Shown here: piece by piece, positions 9,003-18,578 of the stretch
How positions within the stretch are numbered: position 1 is the stretch's first letter
How the letters are laid out: the number at the start of each line of letters is the position of its first letter
NCBI GenBank assembly: GCA_963742875.1
Contig: CAVUNO010000009.1
Span: 1-64,000 of the forward strand
Origin: Bog-532 sp963742875
GTDB lineage: Bacteria > Actinomycetota > Actinomycetes > Streptosporangiales > Streptosporangiaceae
Length of the DNA stretch: 64,000 nt
Direction of reading: 5' to 3'
Position numbers and translations under genes: made by a program
Notes under the pieces: generated by a model
What the model saw: only the letters and a program-made list of their open reading frames with translations
Told to the model about the DNA's origin: nothing
The model's database searches: none

Positions 9003-10180
9003 TTACCGGCCCGAGATGGTGGCGAGATAGGTATGGGGGGCAGTGGTGCCGGTGGGGATGTAGAGCCCCATGACCTGGTTCCCGTACACGGTATTTCCGG
9101 TCACGATGCTGCAGCCATCCGGGCATAGCGAGCTGGTCGCGACATTGGCGGGATACCACTTGGCCGCACCGAAGAAGCCGTGGCGGATGTTAGCGGGAAC
9201 GAAGGCCATCGATGCCTGCTGAGCTGAACTGATGGCCACTAGGTGGAAGCCGCCCGGCGCGGCGGTGATTCCCTCGAAGTGCGTGACCAGCGCCGGAGCG
9301 TTGCCGTAGCTGAAGTACTTCGGCTTTCCGAACGCCTGAGTTCGTTCGTTGTAGTTCATGAGGAAGGCCCGCTGGGCTCCGCTGGCCTTGGAGCCGCCGG
9401 CCAGGGTGTAAATCGGGCTCTTGCCGCCGCCGTCCTGCCAGATGCCATAGAGCGTGGTCTGGCTCGCCTGGCTCCCGCCGAGGTCGAGCAGCGTCCACCG
9501 ATGCCGGGCTATGTTGTAAATGAAGGCATTGGCCGAGATCACCCCACCCGGCACGCTGGGGTTGAGATCGTAGTCGCCCACCACCAGATCGCCCATCGTG
9601 CTGTGCGGAATGGTATCCATGACGAAGCACTTGACCTGGAATTTCGGGCAGGCCCGCACGTGTCCGACCGTATCTGCCCCGTGGGCGGGCACGTCCATTG
9701 ATGTCCAGGATCCGCCCGATCCGCTCACCGGCCCGAGGTAGATCATGCCCTGGTTGATCACCCCAGCGGGCGCCGACGACGACTGGTAGCTCCCGACGGC
9801 GCGAACCTGGCCGCTCGGGATGGTCGCGTTGAAGAAGTGCGTATCAGGACCGTAGAACGTCGCTGATGTCACGCCGGGGAACGAGGGCCTGAGCTCCGAT
9901 ACCGCCGCTCCTGCCGCGGCGCTCGTGAGGCGGCCCCGGTAGAGGAACGGAATAGTCTGCGCGCCGCTCCCGGTCGCCGAACCCGTCAGTATGACGTTTC
10001 CGTTGGTCGTACCCCGCACGCCGGTGACGATATCCCCGGTTTGCAGAATCGAGGAGACGGAGCCGTCACCTTTCGCATTGCTATGGCCAGCCGTGCTAGC
10101 AAGAGCCGGCACGACCCCCGTCACCACCAGGAGTGCTGCCGAAGCTCCCCGATCAGCAGATTACGTCTCATAACTCTCAT
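9003..10180 (-). CDS. Exported protein of unknown function (signal peptide in a shifted frame)
   Basis: The main frame (9003-10127) encodes about 374 residues rich in Gly, Ser and Thr with repeated short segments such as QTGDIVTGVRG, FIYNIARHRWTLLDLGG and PIYTLAGGS, suggesting a beta-rich extracellular fold, possibly beta-propeller-like. Read as given, it starts at a GTG inside a hydrophobic stretch. An ATG at 10180 in another frame encodes MRVMRRNLLIG. One extra G in the GGGG run near 10157 would join it to ASAALLVVTGVVPALAS and give a classical Sec signal peptide. I therefore extend the gene to 10180 and regard the break as a consensus error or a recent mutation. No enzyme motif is recognised. 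Confidence 0.6.
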
Positions 10181-10530
10181 TGCGGCCCCCCGTTGTTCTA
10201 TGGCGGCCCGAGCGATCCCGCCCTGAGATGTTATTAACGAAATCCCCGGAATATTTTCATTTCAATGGCCAGCCTAACATGCCCCGCCCGCACTTTCATC
10301 GACAGAATGGCAATATCGTGATAAAGTAAGCCTTACCGGCCTGGGCGATATCGCGTTATAATCACCAGGTAACGCGGGGCGGCGTAACGAATTATCGGAT
10401 AGCTAAATGAAATCACCGGGACGGGAAATGGCTATGACTATCGTAGAGACACGCGCCATCACCGGCGGCGTGCACACCTAGCCGAAGGGGTGGGCCGGGC
10501 GTGGGCATGTTCCTCAGCTCCTGCACGGTC
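10181..10530. other. AT-richer intergenic region
   Basis: No gene is seen. The stretch is clearly less GC-rich than its surroundings (for example around 10220-10400) and lies upstream of the exported-protein gene on the minus strand. It probably holds that gene's promoter, but I cannot point to a convincing -35/-10 pair. Confidence 0.4.
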
Positions 10531-10534
10531 AAGG

Positions 10535-10800
10535 AAACGGGAGAAGCCATGCCATACGCCGCCGACTCGGGCGTGGGACGCCTCCATCGACGGCCTGCCC
10601 GGGTGGCAGCAGGCCATCTGCCGCCAGGTCCGCGACCTGGTGCCCGCCGCCGACCCCGAGGTCACAGAGACCATTAAGCGCACTAACCGGCCGTATTTCG
10701 TGCTGCAGGGCAACATCTGTGCGCTGCTGGCGGCTAAGGACCACGTCAACGTCTTCCTCTACGACGGCGCTATCGTCCCAGATCCCGAGGGAATCATAGC
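10535..10800 (+). pseudogene. DUF1801-like (YdhG-type) protein, 3'-truncated
   Basis: The segment GWQQAICRQVRDLVPAADPE followed by ETIKRTNRPYFVLQGNICAL and VNVFLYDGAIVPDPEGI matches the small DUF1801 proteins, which fold like frataxin/YjbR-type domains. The family normally runs on for another 30-40 residues. Here similarity ends near 10800, where the sequence runs into the convergent gene. The start is unclear because no strong ribosome site precedes the conserved part. Probably a relic; the function of the family is poorly known. Confidence 0.5.
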
Positions 10801-10854
10801 CCGCGACCATGAGCCCAGGGTTGTTCGCTCATTGCCGCTGCCCCGGCGCCAGGG

Positions 10855-12459
10855 TCAGGACAGGTTGCTGCCGGTGCTGATCCGATCACCGGCGTATTCC
10901 TGCATCGCGTCCAGGTTGTCGCGGGCGGGGTACCTGGCGGCCGCGGGACCGTCGGCGAACGCCCGGAGCACGTTGGCGGTGACCTGGCGGACGAAGGCGG
11001 TCGCCGTACCGTCTATCTCATGTGGCTGGTCGCCGAAGATCGCCTCCACCCAGCGCATCGTGCCGGCGTTGAAGACGCCCGCCCCGCTGGAGTGGGTGTA
11101 GTAGGCGGAGTCGCCGTAGCTGCTGATGCCCTGGCAGATCAGCGGAGAGTGCGACAGCACCTCGATCGGCCGCTGAACCGGGTAGCCGGGGTTGACCCGG
11201 TCGTATTCGATGCCGACCAGGTTGCGGAAGCTGGCGCCCGCGGGCACGCCGGTGCCCTTGAACACCCAGCTGCGCGGGCTCACCACCCGGTAGGCGGCGG
11301 TCGCCGGGTAGGACTCGTACAAGGTGCCGATGAGCGACGATTCCGGGTCGGGACTGGGCGCCCCCCGCCAGTCGCTGGTCACCAGCGATGCGTCCTTGCC
11401 GTACATCGGGTCGTCCTGGTAGCTGGTCTTGTAACAGACGACGAGGCGGTCCGGGCCCAGCGGAGTGGCCTCCAGCCGGGTGCGGCGGAACAGCGCGTTG
11501 GCCCCGAGGAACGCCAGGTTGACCCCCGCGTCCCGGGCGGCCGTCACGTTGGCCCGCTCACTCGGTGACCAGTACTCGTCGTGCCCGAGCGAGATCAGCG
11601 CGCTGGCCCCGTCCAGCAGGTGCGGGTCCGCGGCGATGTCCATGCTGGTGACGTAGGCGAGCGGTATCCCGATCAGCTCGGCCAGCTTGACCACGTTCCG
11701 CTCGTAGGTCAGGAACATCGCCGCGCCGTTATCGTCGTACGGCCGGTCCAGGCTGACCACCAGCGAACGGTTCGGGTAAGCCCCGTCAGGCCCCTTGTAC
11801 AGGTCGTAACCGCCCCAGGTGTTGTACGCCTGCCACGTCTCGACGCCGTTCTTGAGCACGACCTTGCCCGCCGTCGTCTCCGAGCGGACGGTCACCGGCA
11901 CGTAACGCTGTCCCCCGAATCCGCGTCCAGCCGGAGCAGGTACGAGCCCGGCGGCCAGTCGTCGGTCGGCACGTCCAGCGCGGGATCCCAGTCCGTCCGG
12001 ATCGTGTTCGTCGGGTCGGCCAGGACGGGGCCGTTCTGCCGGTGACCGCGGAGCGGGCCCGACTGCCACACCTGGCGCGCGCCATCGCCCTGATACCAGC
12101 CCAGCCGGAACGCGGTCACCCGGTATCCCGGGGAGATGGACGAGACGAACAGCGGGAACGGCTCTCCCTGCCGCACACTGGCCGTGCCCGCATATCCCTC
12201 GATCTCGTGCTCGGCGCCCACCTGGCGGATCGCCCAATGCGGGTCACCCGGCCGCGCGCTCTCCGCGATCGGCACGGAGGCCCGCGGGGTCCGGCGGCGG
12301 GCGCGCCCGCCGCCTGCTGCCTGCCGTCTGCTTGGAGCAGGCCGCGACGGCCGCCCCTGCGGCCCCCGCCACAGCCGCTCCGAGGAATGCCCGCCTGCGA
12401 AGCTTGCCGTCGCCACTCATGCGCATAAGGATGCCCCAGCCAAAGTGTTGCCATGACAA
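10855..12459 (-). pseudogene. Tat-exported N,N-dimethylformamidase-like protein (two frame breaks)
   Basis: Three frames join into one protein of about 530 residues. The first (from 12459 or an internal ATG at 12417) has a twin-arginine lipoprotein-type signal: KLRRRAFLGAAVAGA then AACSK. The second carries FRLGWYQGDGARQVW and PPGSYLLRLDADSG. The third (10855 to about 11910) carries the large-subunit-like domain with YNTWGGYDLYKG, ISLGHDEYWSPSERANV and LAFLGANALFRRTRLE. The break near 11911 lies in a GGGGG run and would be healed by one more G. The break near 12300 is in a GC-rich stretch. The C-terminal domain family includes dimethylformamidase beta subunits, but the substrate here is unknown. 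Confidence 0.7.
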
Positions 12460-12718
12460 TCCGTGCGTATCGCACCCCGCGCTAAATCACTGGCCCGAGG
12501 CGCAGGCCGCGGTAGTGCTGCCGTTGCAGTTCGGGTCGACGCGCGGCCCGCCCTACGTCTGCAAGACGCCAAATGGTACGTCATGGTGGGCTGTTGCCAT
12601 CCGGCCTCGTTTCCATGTTCCGTTCCCGCCTGCAGCCGGTGTCCGGCCGCCGAACGGCCGTCATTCTCCGGCCGGCGCTCAGGTGAACCGCCCGGTCCGG
12701 CTGTGTCAGGCTGGTGGC

Positions 12719-13252
12719 ATGGGCGCGGATGACACGCGGCGGCTGCTGCTGCTCCGGCACGCCAAGTCGGCGTGGCCGGACATGGCCGACAGTGAACGGC
12801 CGCTGAACGATCGCGGGCGCCGGGATGCCCCGGCCATGGGGCGGTGGCTGCGCGACTGCGGGTACCTCCCCGACGTGGTGCTATGCTCCACGGCGCGACG
12901 GACGCGCGATACCTGGGCGCTGCTGGCCGGCGAACTCGATGCGGACCCGGCCGTCCGGTACGAGCAGCGCATTTACGAAGCGACCGCACTGAGCCTGCTG
13001 CACCTGCTGCGCGAGGCGGGTGGTGATTACCGAACGGTCCTGCTCATCGGGCACAACCCGGGAATCGCGGAGCTCGCCGTGGGGATCGCGCAGATGACGG
13101 ACGGCCCGGCCGCCGAGCCGCTGGACCGTGCCCGGGAGAAGTTCCCGACCGGCGCGGTCGCGGTCCTGCAGTTCAAGGGGGAGTGGGCGGACCTGATCCC
13201 CGGTGAGGCGCTCATGGTCGACTTCGCCGTGCCGCGGAATGTTCCGCACTGA
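12719..13252 (+). CDS. sixA: SixA-type phosphohistidine phosphatase (histidine phosphatase family)
   Basis: This 177-residue protein of the histidine phosphatase (phosphoglycerate mutase-like) superfamily begins MGADDTRRLLLLRHAKSAW. The RHAKS motif contains the catalytic His. The second catalytic His is in VLLIGHNPGIAELA, and the substrate arginines lie in SERPLNDRGRRDAP and STARRTRDTW. Small SixA-like proteins of this length remove phosphate from phosphohistidine in other bacteria. Whether this one does so is inferred from the family. The upstream reading frame is open, but conservation starts at ATG 12719. It is followed by a convergent LLM gene. Confidence 0.85.
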   Translation: MGADDTRRLLLLRHAKSAWPDMADSERPLNDRGRRDAPAMGRWLRDCGYLPDVVLCSTARRTRDTWALLAGELDADPAVRYEQRIYEATALSLLHLLREAGGDYRTVLLIGHNPGIAELAVGIAQMTDGPAAEPLDRAREKFPTGAVAVLQFKGEWADLIPGEALMVDFAVPRNVPH

Positions 13253-13331
13253 GCCGTGGCCTTCGGAGACCCGGCAGGCCGTGGACGGCGCCGGGCTCGC
13301 GGCGCGGCGGCCGGGCTGGCTGGGCAGGTGG

Positions 13332-14210
13332 TCAGGAGCCAAGCGGGGCGACGGCGGGGATGACGTCGCGGCCGATGATCTCCAGCGGGGTGATCTGGCT
13401 GACGTTGAGCACGCCGCCGATCGCCGTCTGGATCCCCTTCTCCGCGAGATGGCCGAGCTGGTCGATCAGCTCGCCGGTCTTCTCGCCCTTCGGGCCGACG
13501 TCGAAGCGGAAGATAGCGGTCCTGTCGATTTCGTCGTAGTTGCGGCCTTCACGCTCGCAGTGCTCACGCAGCACGTCGAGCTTGTGGCCGAGTTCCGGGG
13601 TGGGGAACAGGTTGCACGCCTGCGCGTACTTAGCCACCAGCCGCAGGGTCTTCTTCTCGCCGCTGCCGCCGATCATGATGGGCGGGTGCGGCTTGGCCAG
13701 CGCGTTCGGTGAGTTGAGCGGGCGCTCGAGATGATTGAGCTTGCCATCGTACGGGCGCTGGTCCCCGGCCCACATCTGCAGGCAGATCTGGATGGTCTCC
13801 TCGAGCTGCTCGAACCGCTCGGCGAGCGGGGGGAACGGGATGCCCAGGCCGCGGCACTCTTCCTCGTTCCAGCCCGCCCCGATCCCCAGCCACGCCCGGC
13901 CGCCGGACAGCACGTCCACCGTGGTGACGATCTTGGCCAGCATGCCCGCGTACCGGTAGACGGCCGCGGTGACGAGCGTGCCGAGCCGGGCCCGCGACGT
14001 GTTCGCGGCCAGGAAACCCAGCGTGGTGTACGCCTCCAGCATTTCGTGCTCGGCCGGTCCCACCGAGGGAATCTGGAACAGGTGGTCCATGACCATGATG
14101 TGCTCAAAGCCGGCGTCGTCCGCGGTGCGGGCGATGGTGGCCAGAGTGGGGCCGAGCTGTTCAGGGTTCCCCGGCCAGGTGAAATCGGGAATCTGAAGTC
14201 CGATCTTCAC
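13332..14210 (-). CDS. LLM-class F420-dependent oxidoreductase
   Basis: The 292-residue protein has the luciferase-like monooxygenase fold: KIGLQIPDFTWPGNPEQLG at the start, FEHIMVMDHLFQIP, the cofactor-region segment LGTLVTAAVYRYAGMLAK, and LSGGRAWLGIGAGWNEEEC, a hallmark of F420-type members (TIGR03560-like). The GTG at 14210 is chosen because AGGAGGTGA lies just upstream. The substrate is unknown. In actinomycetes these enzymes move hydride between F420H2 and small organics. It stands alone between two unrelated genes. Confidence 0.85.
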   Translation of the reverse strand: MKIGLQIPDFTWPGNPEQLGPTLATIARTADDAGFEHIMVMDHLFQIPSVGPAEHEMLEAYTTLGFLAANTSRARLGTLVTAAVYRYAGMLAKIVTTVDVLSGGRAWLGIGAGWNEEECRGLGIPFPPLAERFEQLEETIQICLQMWAGDQRPYDGKLNHLERPLNSPNALAKPHPPIMIGGSGEKKTLRLVAKYAQACNLFPTPELGHKLDVLREHCEREGRNYDEIDRTAIFRFDVGPKGEKTGELIDQLGHLAEKGIQTAIGGVLNVSQITPLEIIGRDVIPAVAPLGS

Positions 14211-14322
14211 GCGATCACCTCCTGCTTTCACTCTTTCACATCCGGAGGCGGCTCCGCTCAGTGGCCTGCCGCGCGCATCAGCGGCTCCGGGGGGTAAGCC
14301 GGTGGGCGCCTGCTCGCGGGCA

Positions 14323-15555
14323 TCAATGGCCTCCCGCGAGCAGGCGCCCGCGGATCGCCTCGTCCAGGGCCGCGTCCGCGGCGGTCCAGGCCAGGCCGAT
14401 CGCCCCGTCGACGAGAGCCCGGTCCGCAGCCTGCGTGACGCAGTGCGCGGCGAACTCCTTCTGGTGGTTGACCGCTGGCAGCGAGCCGATCCCGATGTAG
14501 GGGTGGATCGACGGCACGACCAGGGAGACGTTGCCCATGTCGGTGGAGGCCCGGTTCATCCGCCCGGCCCCGGCGCCCTCAGCATCCCCGGCGCCCCCGG
14601 GATCCCCGGCCGTCCCCGCACCAGCGCCGCCCGGTGCCGTCCCCTCCGCGGGCGCGAACCGCCGGCCGAGCCGTTCCGCATTGGCCCGGTACAGCGGCAG
14701 CAGGTCGGGATCGTTGCGGAAGTCGGCATAAGGAGGCGCCTCCGCCTCGATCTCCAGCTCACATCCGGTGCCGAGCGCCCCGGCCTCGAAGCAGCGCCGC
14801 ACGCGGGGCTCCAGCCCGGCCAGCTCGCGGAGGGTTTCGGCGCGGACGTACCAGCGGCCCTCGGTGCGGTCCGGGATCGCGTTGGGCGCGTCCCCGCCGT
14901 GGGTGATGATCCCGTGCACCCGGGTGCTCGGCAGCAACTGCTGGCGCAGCAGCCCGATCGCGACCTGCGCGATCGTGAACGCGTCGGCGGCATTGACGCC
15001 CTGCTCCGGGTAGGCGGCCGCGTGCGTGGCCCGGCCCCGGTAACGGACCAGCATGTGGGAGACGGCGAACGGCCGGGCCTCCGCGACGTCGACCGGGCCC
15101 GGGTGCACCATCATCGCCGCGTGCACGCCGCTGAAGGCCCCGCGTTCCAGCATGTACACCTTGCCGCCGCCGCCTTCCTCGGCCGGCGTGCCGAACACTG
15201 TCACCGTCAGTCCCAGGTCGTCGGCGGTCGCCGCGAGCGCGAGGCCGGCTCCACGGCGGCCGCTGCGATGATGTTGTGCCCGCAGGCGTGCCCGAGGGCG
15301 GGCAGCGCGTCGTATTCGGCGCAGATGCCCACGTGCAGCGGCCCGGTACCGGCCCGCGCGATGAAGGCCGTCGGCAGCCCGCAGGCATTCGCCTCCACGT
15401 CGAATCCGGCGTCGGCGAGCTCGGCGGCGACCCAGGCGGCGGCGCGCTCTTCGGCCCACGCGACCTCGGGATGGGCGTGCAACCGGTGACTCAGCCCGGT
15501 CAACCGTTCCCGGGCACCGGCGACCGTTTCGGTGATGGTGTCCTTGACGTCCATC
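14323..15555 (-). pseudogene. M20-family amidohydrolase (AbgB-like), frameshifted
   Basis: Residues 1 to about 100 (from ATG 15555) read MDVKDTITETVAGARERLTG and HAHPEVAWAEERAA, ending at LGHACGHNIIAAAAVE with metal-binding His residues. The rest lies in the next frame, beginning GAGLALAATADDLGL and containing FGTPAEEGGGGKVYM (metal-binding Glu) and THAAAYPEQGVNAADA of the dimerisation domain. One added G near 15257 (GTGGAGCC) would join them into about 410 residues, normal for M20 peptidases of the aminobenzoyl-glutamate/aminoacyl hydrolase group. A Gly/Ala-rich insertion occurs around 14570-14640. Either a consensus error or a fresh pseudogene. Confidence 0.78.
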
Positions 15556-15599
15556 GGGGCTCCTCTCGGCGAATACCGCCCATCCTCCGTCACGTTTCT

Positions 15600-16586
15600 A
15601 CGGCCGGGGAGATCTGCCGGATGCTCACCGCATGGAAGAACGACCCGGACACCGCGTGGCTGTACCAGGTGTCCAACGTCGCCTTGCAGCAGGGCCTGCA
15701 GCATCTGCAGCACGCCTACGTGAACTTCTGGGGCAAACGCGCCAGGTACCCGGTGTTTAAGTCCAGGCGCAAGTCGCGGGCGTCGGCGACGTTCACCACC
15801 GCGGGGTTCCGGTACCGGGGCGGGCAGGTCTGGCTGGCGAAGATGCCCGCGCCGCTGGACATCCGCTGGTCCCGGCCACTGCCCGAGGGCGCGGAGCCGT
15901 CCACGGTGACGGTGAGCCGGGACGCTGCCGGGCGGTGGCACATCTCGATCCTGGCGGAGTGCCCGGTCGAGACTCTGCCGCCGGCCACCACGGCGGTGGG
16001 GGTCGACGCGGGACTCACGTCCCTGGTCACCTTGTCGACGGGGGAGAAGGTCACCAACCCGAAACACGAGCGGCGGGACCGGGCCCGGCTGGCTCGCGCA
16101 CAGCGCAGCCTGTCCCGCACAGCGAAGGGCTCCGCGAACCGCGCGAAGGCGCGTCGGGCGGTGGCGCGGGTGCACGCCCGGATCACCGACCGGCGCCGCG
16201 ACCACCTCCACAAACTGTCCACCAGGATCATCCGCGAAAACCAAACGGTGATCATCGAGGACCTGTCCGTACGGAACATGGTCCGCAATCACACCCTGGC
16301 CCGTGCGATCTCCGACGCCTCCTGGGCGGAGTTGCGGCGGCAGCTGCAGTACAAGGCGGACTGGTACGGGCGGACCATCATTGCGGTCGACCGCTGGTAT
16401 CCGAGCTCGAAGACCTGCTCGGCGTGCGGCCACCTGGCCGCGCAGATGCCGCTGAACGTCCGGGAGTGGACCTGCGCCGCGTGCGGTGTGCGCCACGACA
16501 GGGACGTGAACGCGGCGAAAGTGCTACGTGCCGCCGGGCTGGCGGTTCAAGCCTGCGGAGATGGTGTCAGACCGCCCCGCACGTAG
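15600..16586 (+). pseudogene. tnpB: IS605-type TnpB (OrfB) nuclease, N-terminus missing
   Basis: The conserved part starts near 15620 (MLTAWKNDPDTAWLYQVSNV). The usual first 50 or so residues are absent, and upstream sequence belongs to the divergent M20 gene. The RuvC sites are all present: GVDAGLTSLVTL (Asp), VIIEDLSVRNM (Glu) and HDRDVNAAKVL (Asp). The zinc finger is CSACGHL and CAACGV. No tnpA transposase accompanies it. TnpB proteins are RNA-guided nucleases that cut at a site set by a transposon-end RNA. The loss of the N-terminal wedge region makes activity doubtful here. Confidence 0.8.
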
Positions 16587-16668
16587 TGCTGGGAGGCGAC
16601 CGTCGGTGAAACAGGAACCTCGGCCCGCGAGGGCTGAGAATCCCGTCCTTCAGGGCGGGGAGAAGTCA
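16587..16668 (+). ncRNA. Right end of the IS605-type element / likely omega-RNA 3' region
   Basis: Just after the tnpB stop, AATCCCGTCCTTCAGGGCGGGG (shown here as one hairpin around 16638-16660: CCCGTCCT, loop, AGGGCGGG) is followed by AGAAGTCAAC. This is the usual right-end hairpin of IS200/IS605 elements and the 3' scaffold of TnpB guide RNAs. If transcribed, the guide would be the bases after about 16668. Assigned by pattern only. Confidence 0.55.
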
Positions 16669-16709
16669 ACCAGTTGTCTGCGCGCGCAGGAGACAGCGAG
16701 CATAGGAGG

Positions 16710-17256
16710 ATGCAGGATTGCGCCCACCGCCCCCGCGAGACACTCGAATGCGGGCCGGCGACCCTCCGCAGGTGGCGGCGGCAGGACGAGGAAGCGGTCT
16801 ACACGGCGGTGATCGAGTCGCAGGACCACCTGCGGCCGTGGATGCCGTGGGCGGTGGGGTACAGCCGGGAGATCGCTGCCGGATTCCTCGCGGCCTGCGA
16901 CCGTGACTGGGACTCGGGCGACGCCTACAACTATGCGATCACCGTGGGCGGCCAGGCTCGCGGGCAGTTGCGGGCTGATGGCGCGGATCGGCCCCGGCGG
17001 CCTGGAGATCGGGTACTGGGTGCACCAGGCGTACGTCCGCCGCGGGCTGGCCACGGCGGCGGCCGCCGCGCTGGCGGACGCCGCGTTTACGCTGCCCGGC
17101 ATCAACCACGTCGAGATCGTTCATGATGAGCTGAACGATGCCAGTGGGTCGGTTCCGCGCAAACTGGGTTTCACCGAGATGGGGTCACGGTCGCTTGACA
17201 TTGAGCCGGAGGCCGGGACCGGAATCGGCATCGTCTGGCGTCTCACCCGCCCTTAG
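16710..17256 (+). pseudogene. GNAT (RimJ/RimL-type) N-acetyltransferase, frameshifted
   Basis: The N-terminal part (ATLRRWRRQDEEAVYTAVIE, HLRPWMPWAVGYSREIAAGF) and the C-terminal part (GLEIGYWVHQAYVRRGLATA, the acetyl-CoA loop, then LGFTEMGSR) are typical of RimJ/RimL-like acetyltransferases. They lie in two frames that change near 16965, after VGGQARG. Joined, they give about 180 residues, a normal size. The break is in a GC-rich run and could be a consensus error. The acceptor (protein N-terminus or small amine) cannot be told. Confidence 0.72.
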
Positions 17257-17393
17257 CGCCCCTCGCGCGTCGGGCACGGGCGCGGGGGCGAATAAGAGCG
17301 GGGTCAATAAGAGAAGCCTTAATCCGTGGTCGCCAGGTCCGCCGGTGCGCATTAAAGTCGGATCAGACCAGTTGACGGCCGGAGGGACGGCGT

Positions 17394-17651
17394 ATGGCGG
17401 AGCCAGTCGAGGCCCTTGAGGTCCTGCGCGAGGTATGGAGCGCACAGGGCCAGGGCAGTGCCGACCTGGATGAGGCGCTCGGCCACCACGGACACGGCAA
17501 GTCCTGCAAGAACATGAAGAACGTCGGATTCGACGGCACCGATGAGGATCTCCGGGCCGCATGGCGCGGCCGGCTCGAGCGGGAGGGCAAGCTGACCTCT
17601 GGCGCGAGCCTGAAGGACCTCGTGCTCGGTCCCACGCACACCGCGCGCTGA
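17394..17651 (+). CDS. Small conserved-looking protein of unknown function
   Basis: This 85-residue frame starts at ATG 17394 with a GGAGGG ribosome site 10 bases upstream. It is acidic to neutral and probably soluble, with no membrane segment or known motif. It contains LEVLREVWSAQGQGSADLDE and the His/Lys-rich GHHGHGKSCKNMKN. The stop lies 3 bases before the GTG of the MoxR gene, so it is likely translated as part of the same operon. I do not recognise the family. Confidence 0.6.
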   Translation: MAEPVEALEVLREVWSAQGQGSADLDEALGHHGHGKSCKNMKNVGFDGTDEDLRAAWRGRLEREGKLTSGASLKDLVLGPTHTAR

Positions 17652-17654
17652 CCC

Positions 17655-18578
17655 GTGCCGGACGATGCCCACGGGCTCGGCCGATCGGGCCACGCGGGCC
17701 GGGCAGGGCTTCCCGGTAGCGTCGGTGAGCTGACCGCGATCCTGCGGGGAGGCGGTTACCTGGCCGACCGGGGCCTGGCCACCACCTTGTTCATCGCGCT
17801 GTCGCTGCAGCGTCCCGTGCTGCTCGAAGGTGAAGTCGGCGTGGGCAAGACCGAGGCGGCTAAGGTTCTCGCGTCGGTCTTCGGCCGGAAGCTGATCCGG
17901 CTGCAGTGCTACGAGGGCATTGACACGAGCCAGGCGCTGTACGAATGGGACTACGCCCGCCAGATGCTGCACATCCGGGCCCTGTCGGAGCATCAGCTGG
18001 CCGGTGACGAGGCCGTGGAAAAGCTCTTCGGCCCGAAGTTCCTGCTGGAGCGGCCGCTGCTGGAGGCGGTCCGGGCCGGCGACCGGGCGGTGCTGCTGAT
18101 CGATGAGGTGGACCGGGCCGACGACGAGTTCGAGGCGTTCCTGCTCGAAGTCCTCTCCGACTTCCAGGTCAGCATCCCCGAGGTGGGCACGATCCGTGCG
18201 GACAGCCCCCCGCTGGTCATCCTCACCTCCAACCGGACCCGTGAGCTGCACGACGCGCTCAAGCGGCGCTGTCTCTACCACTGGATCGGGTACCCGTCCG
18301 CCGAGCGTGAGCTGGAGATCGTCGCCGTCCGGGAGCCGGGTGTCGCCCAGACACTGGCGCGGAAGGTGGTCGCGGCGGTGCACCGGCTCCGCGAGCTGGA
18401 CCTGGCCAAGCCGCCCGGCGTGGCCGAGACCATCGACTGGGCCCGCACCCTCGACTTCCTCGGCGAGACCGAATTGGACGAGGAAAACGCCGCCGTCACC
18501 CTCGGCGCGGTGGTGAAGGAACGCGACGACCTCGACTTCGTGCGCGAGAACCTCAAGGAGATCACGTCCGGTGCCTGA
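17655..18578 (+). CDS. coxD: MoxR-family AAA+ ATPase, CoxD type
   Basis: The 307-residue ATPase has Walker A GEVGVGKT at 59-66, Walker B AVLLIDEVDRADDEF at about 145, sensor 1 in LVILTSNRTRELHDAL, and the MoxR lid domain. It starts at GTG 17655, overlaps the next gene by 8 bases, and precedes a VWA protein. This MoxR-VWA pair is the arrangement of coxD-coxE, in which the ATPase and VWA partner mature the Mo/Cu/S active site of CO dehydrogenase. The CO dehydrogenase genes lie 20 kb away on the other strand, so the link is by family and presence in the same window. A general MoxR role cannot be excluded. Confidence 0.85.
   Translation: MPDDAHGLGRSGHAGRAGLPGSVGELTAILRGGGYLADRGLATTLFIALSLQRPVLLEGEVGVGKTEAAKVLASVFGRKLIRLQCYEGIDTSQALYEWDYARQMLHIRALSEHQLAGDEAVEKLFGPKFLLERPLLEAVRAGDRAVLLIDEVDRADDEFEAFLLEVLSDFQVSIPEVGTIRADSPPLVILTSNRTRELHDALKRRCLYHWIGYPSAERELEIVAVREPGVAQTLARKVVAAVHRLRELDLAKPPGVAETIDWARTLDFLGETELDEENAAVTLGAVVKERDDLDFVRENLKEITSGA

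Noticed and set aside
8846..9073. Small Arg-rich protein gene
   Set aside because: No ribosome site or family features, and it overlaps the end of the exported-protein gene.
15207..16496. Minus-strand frame of 429 codons over the TnpB gene
   Set aside because: Only its last part is real (start of the M20 amidohydrolase, from 15555); the rest mirrors TnpB.
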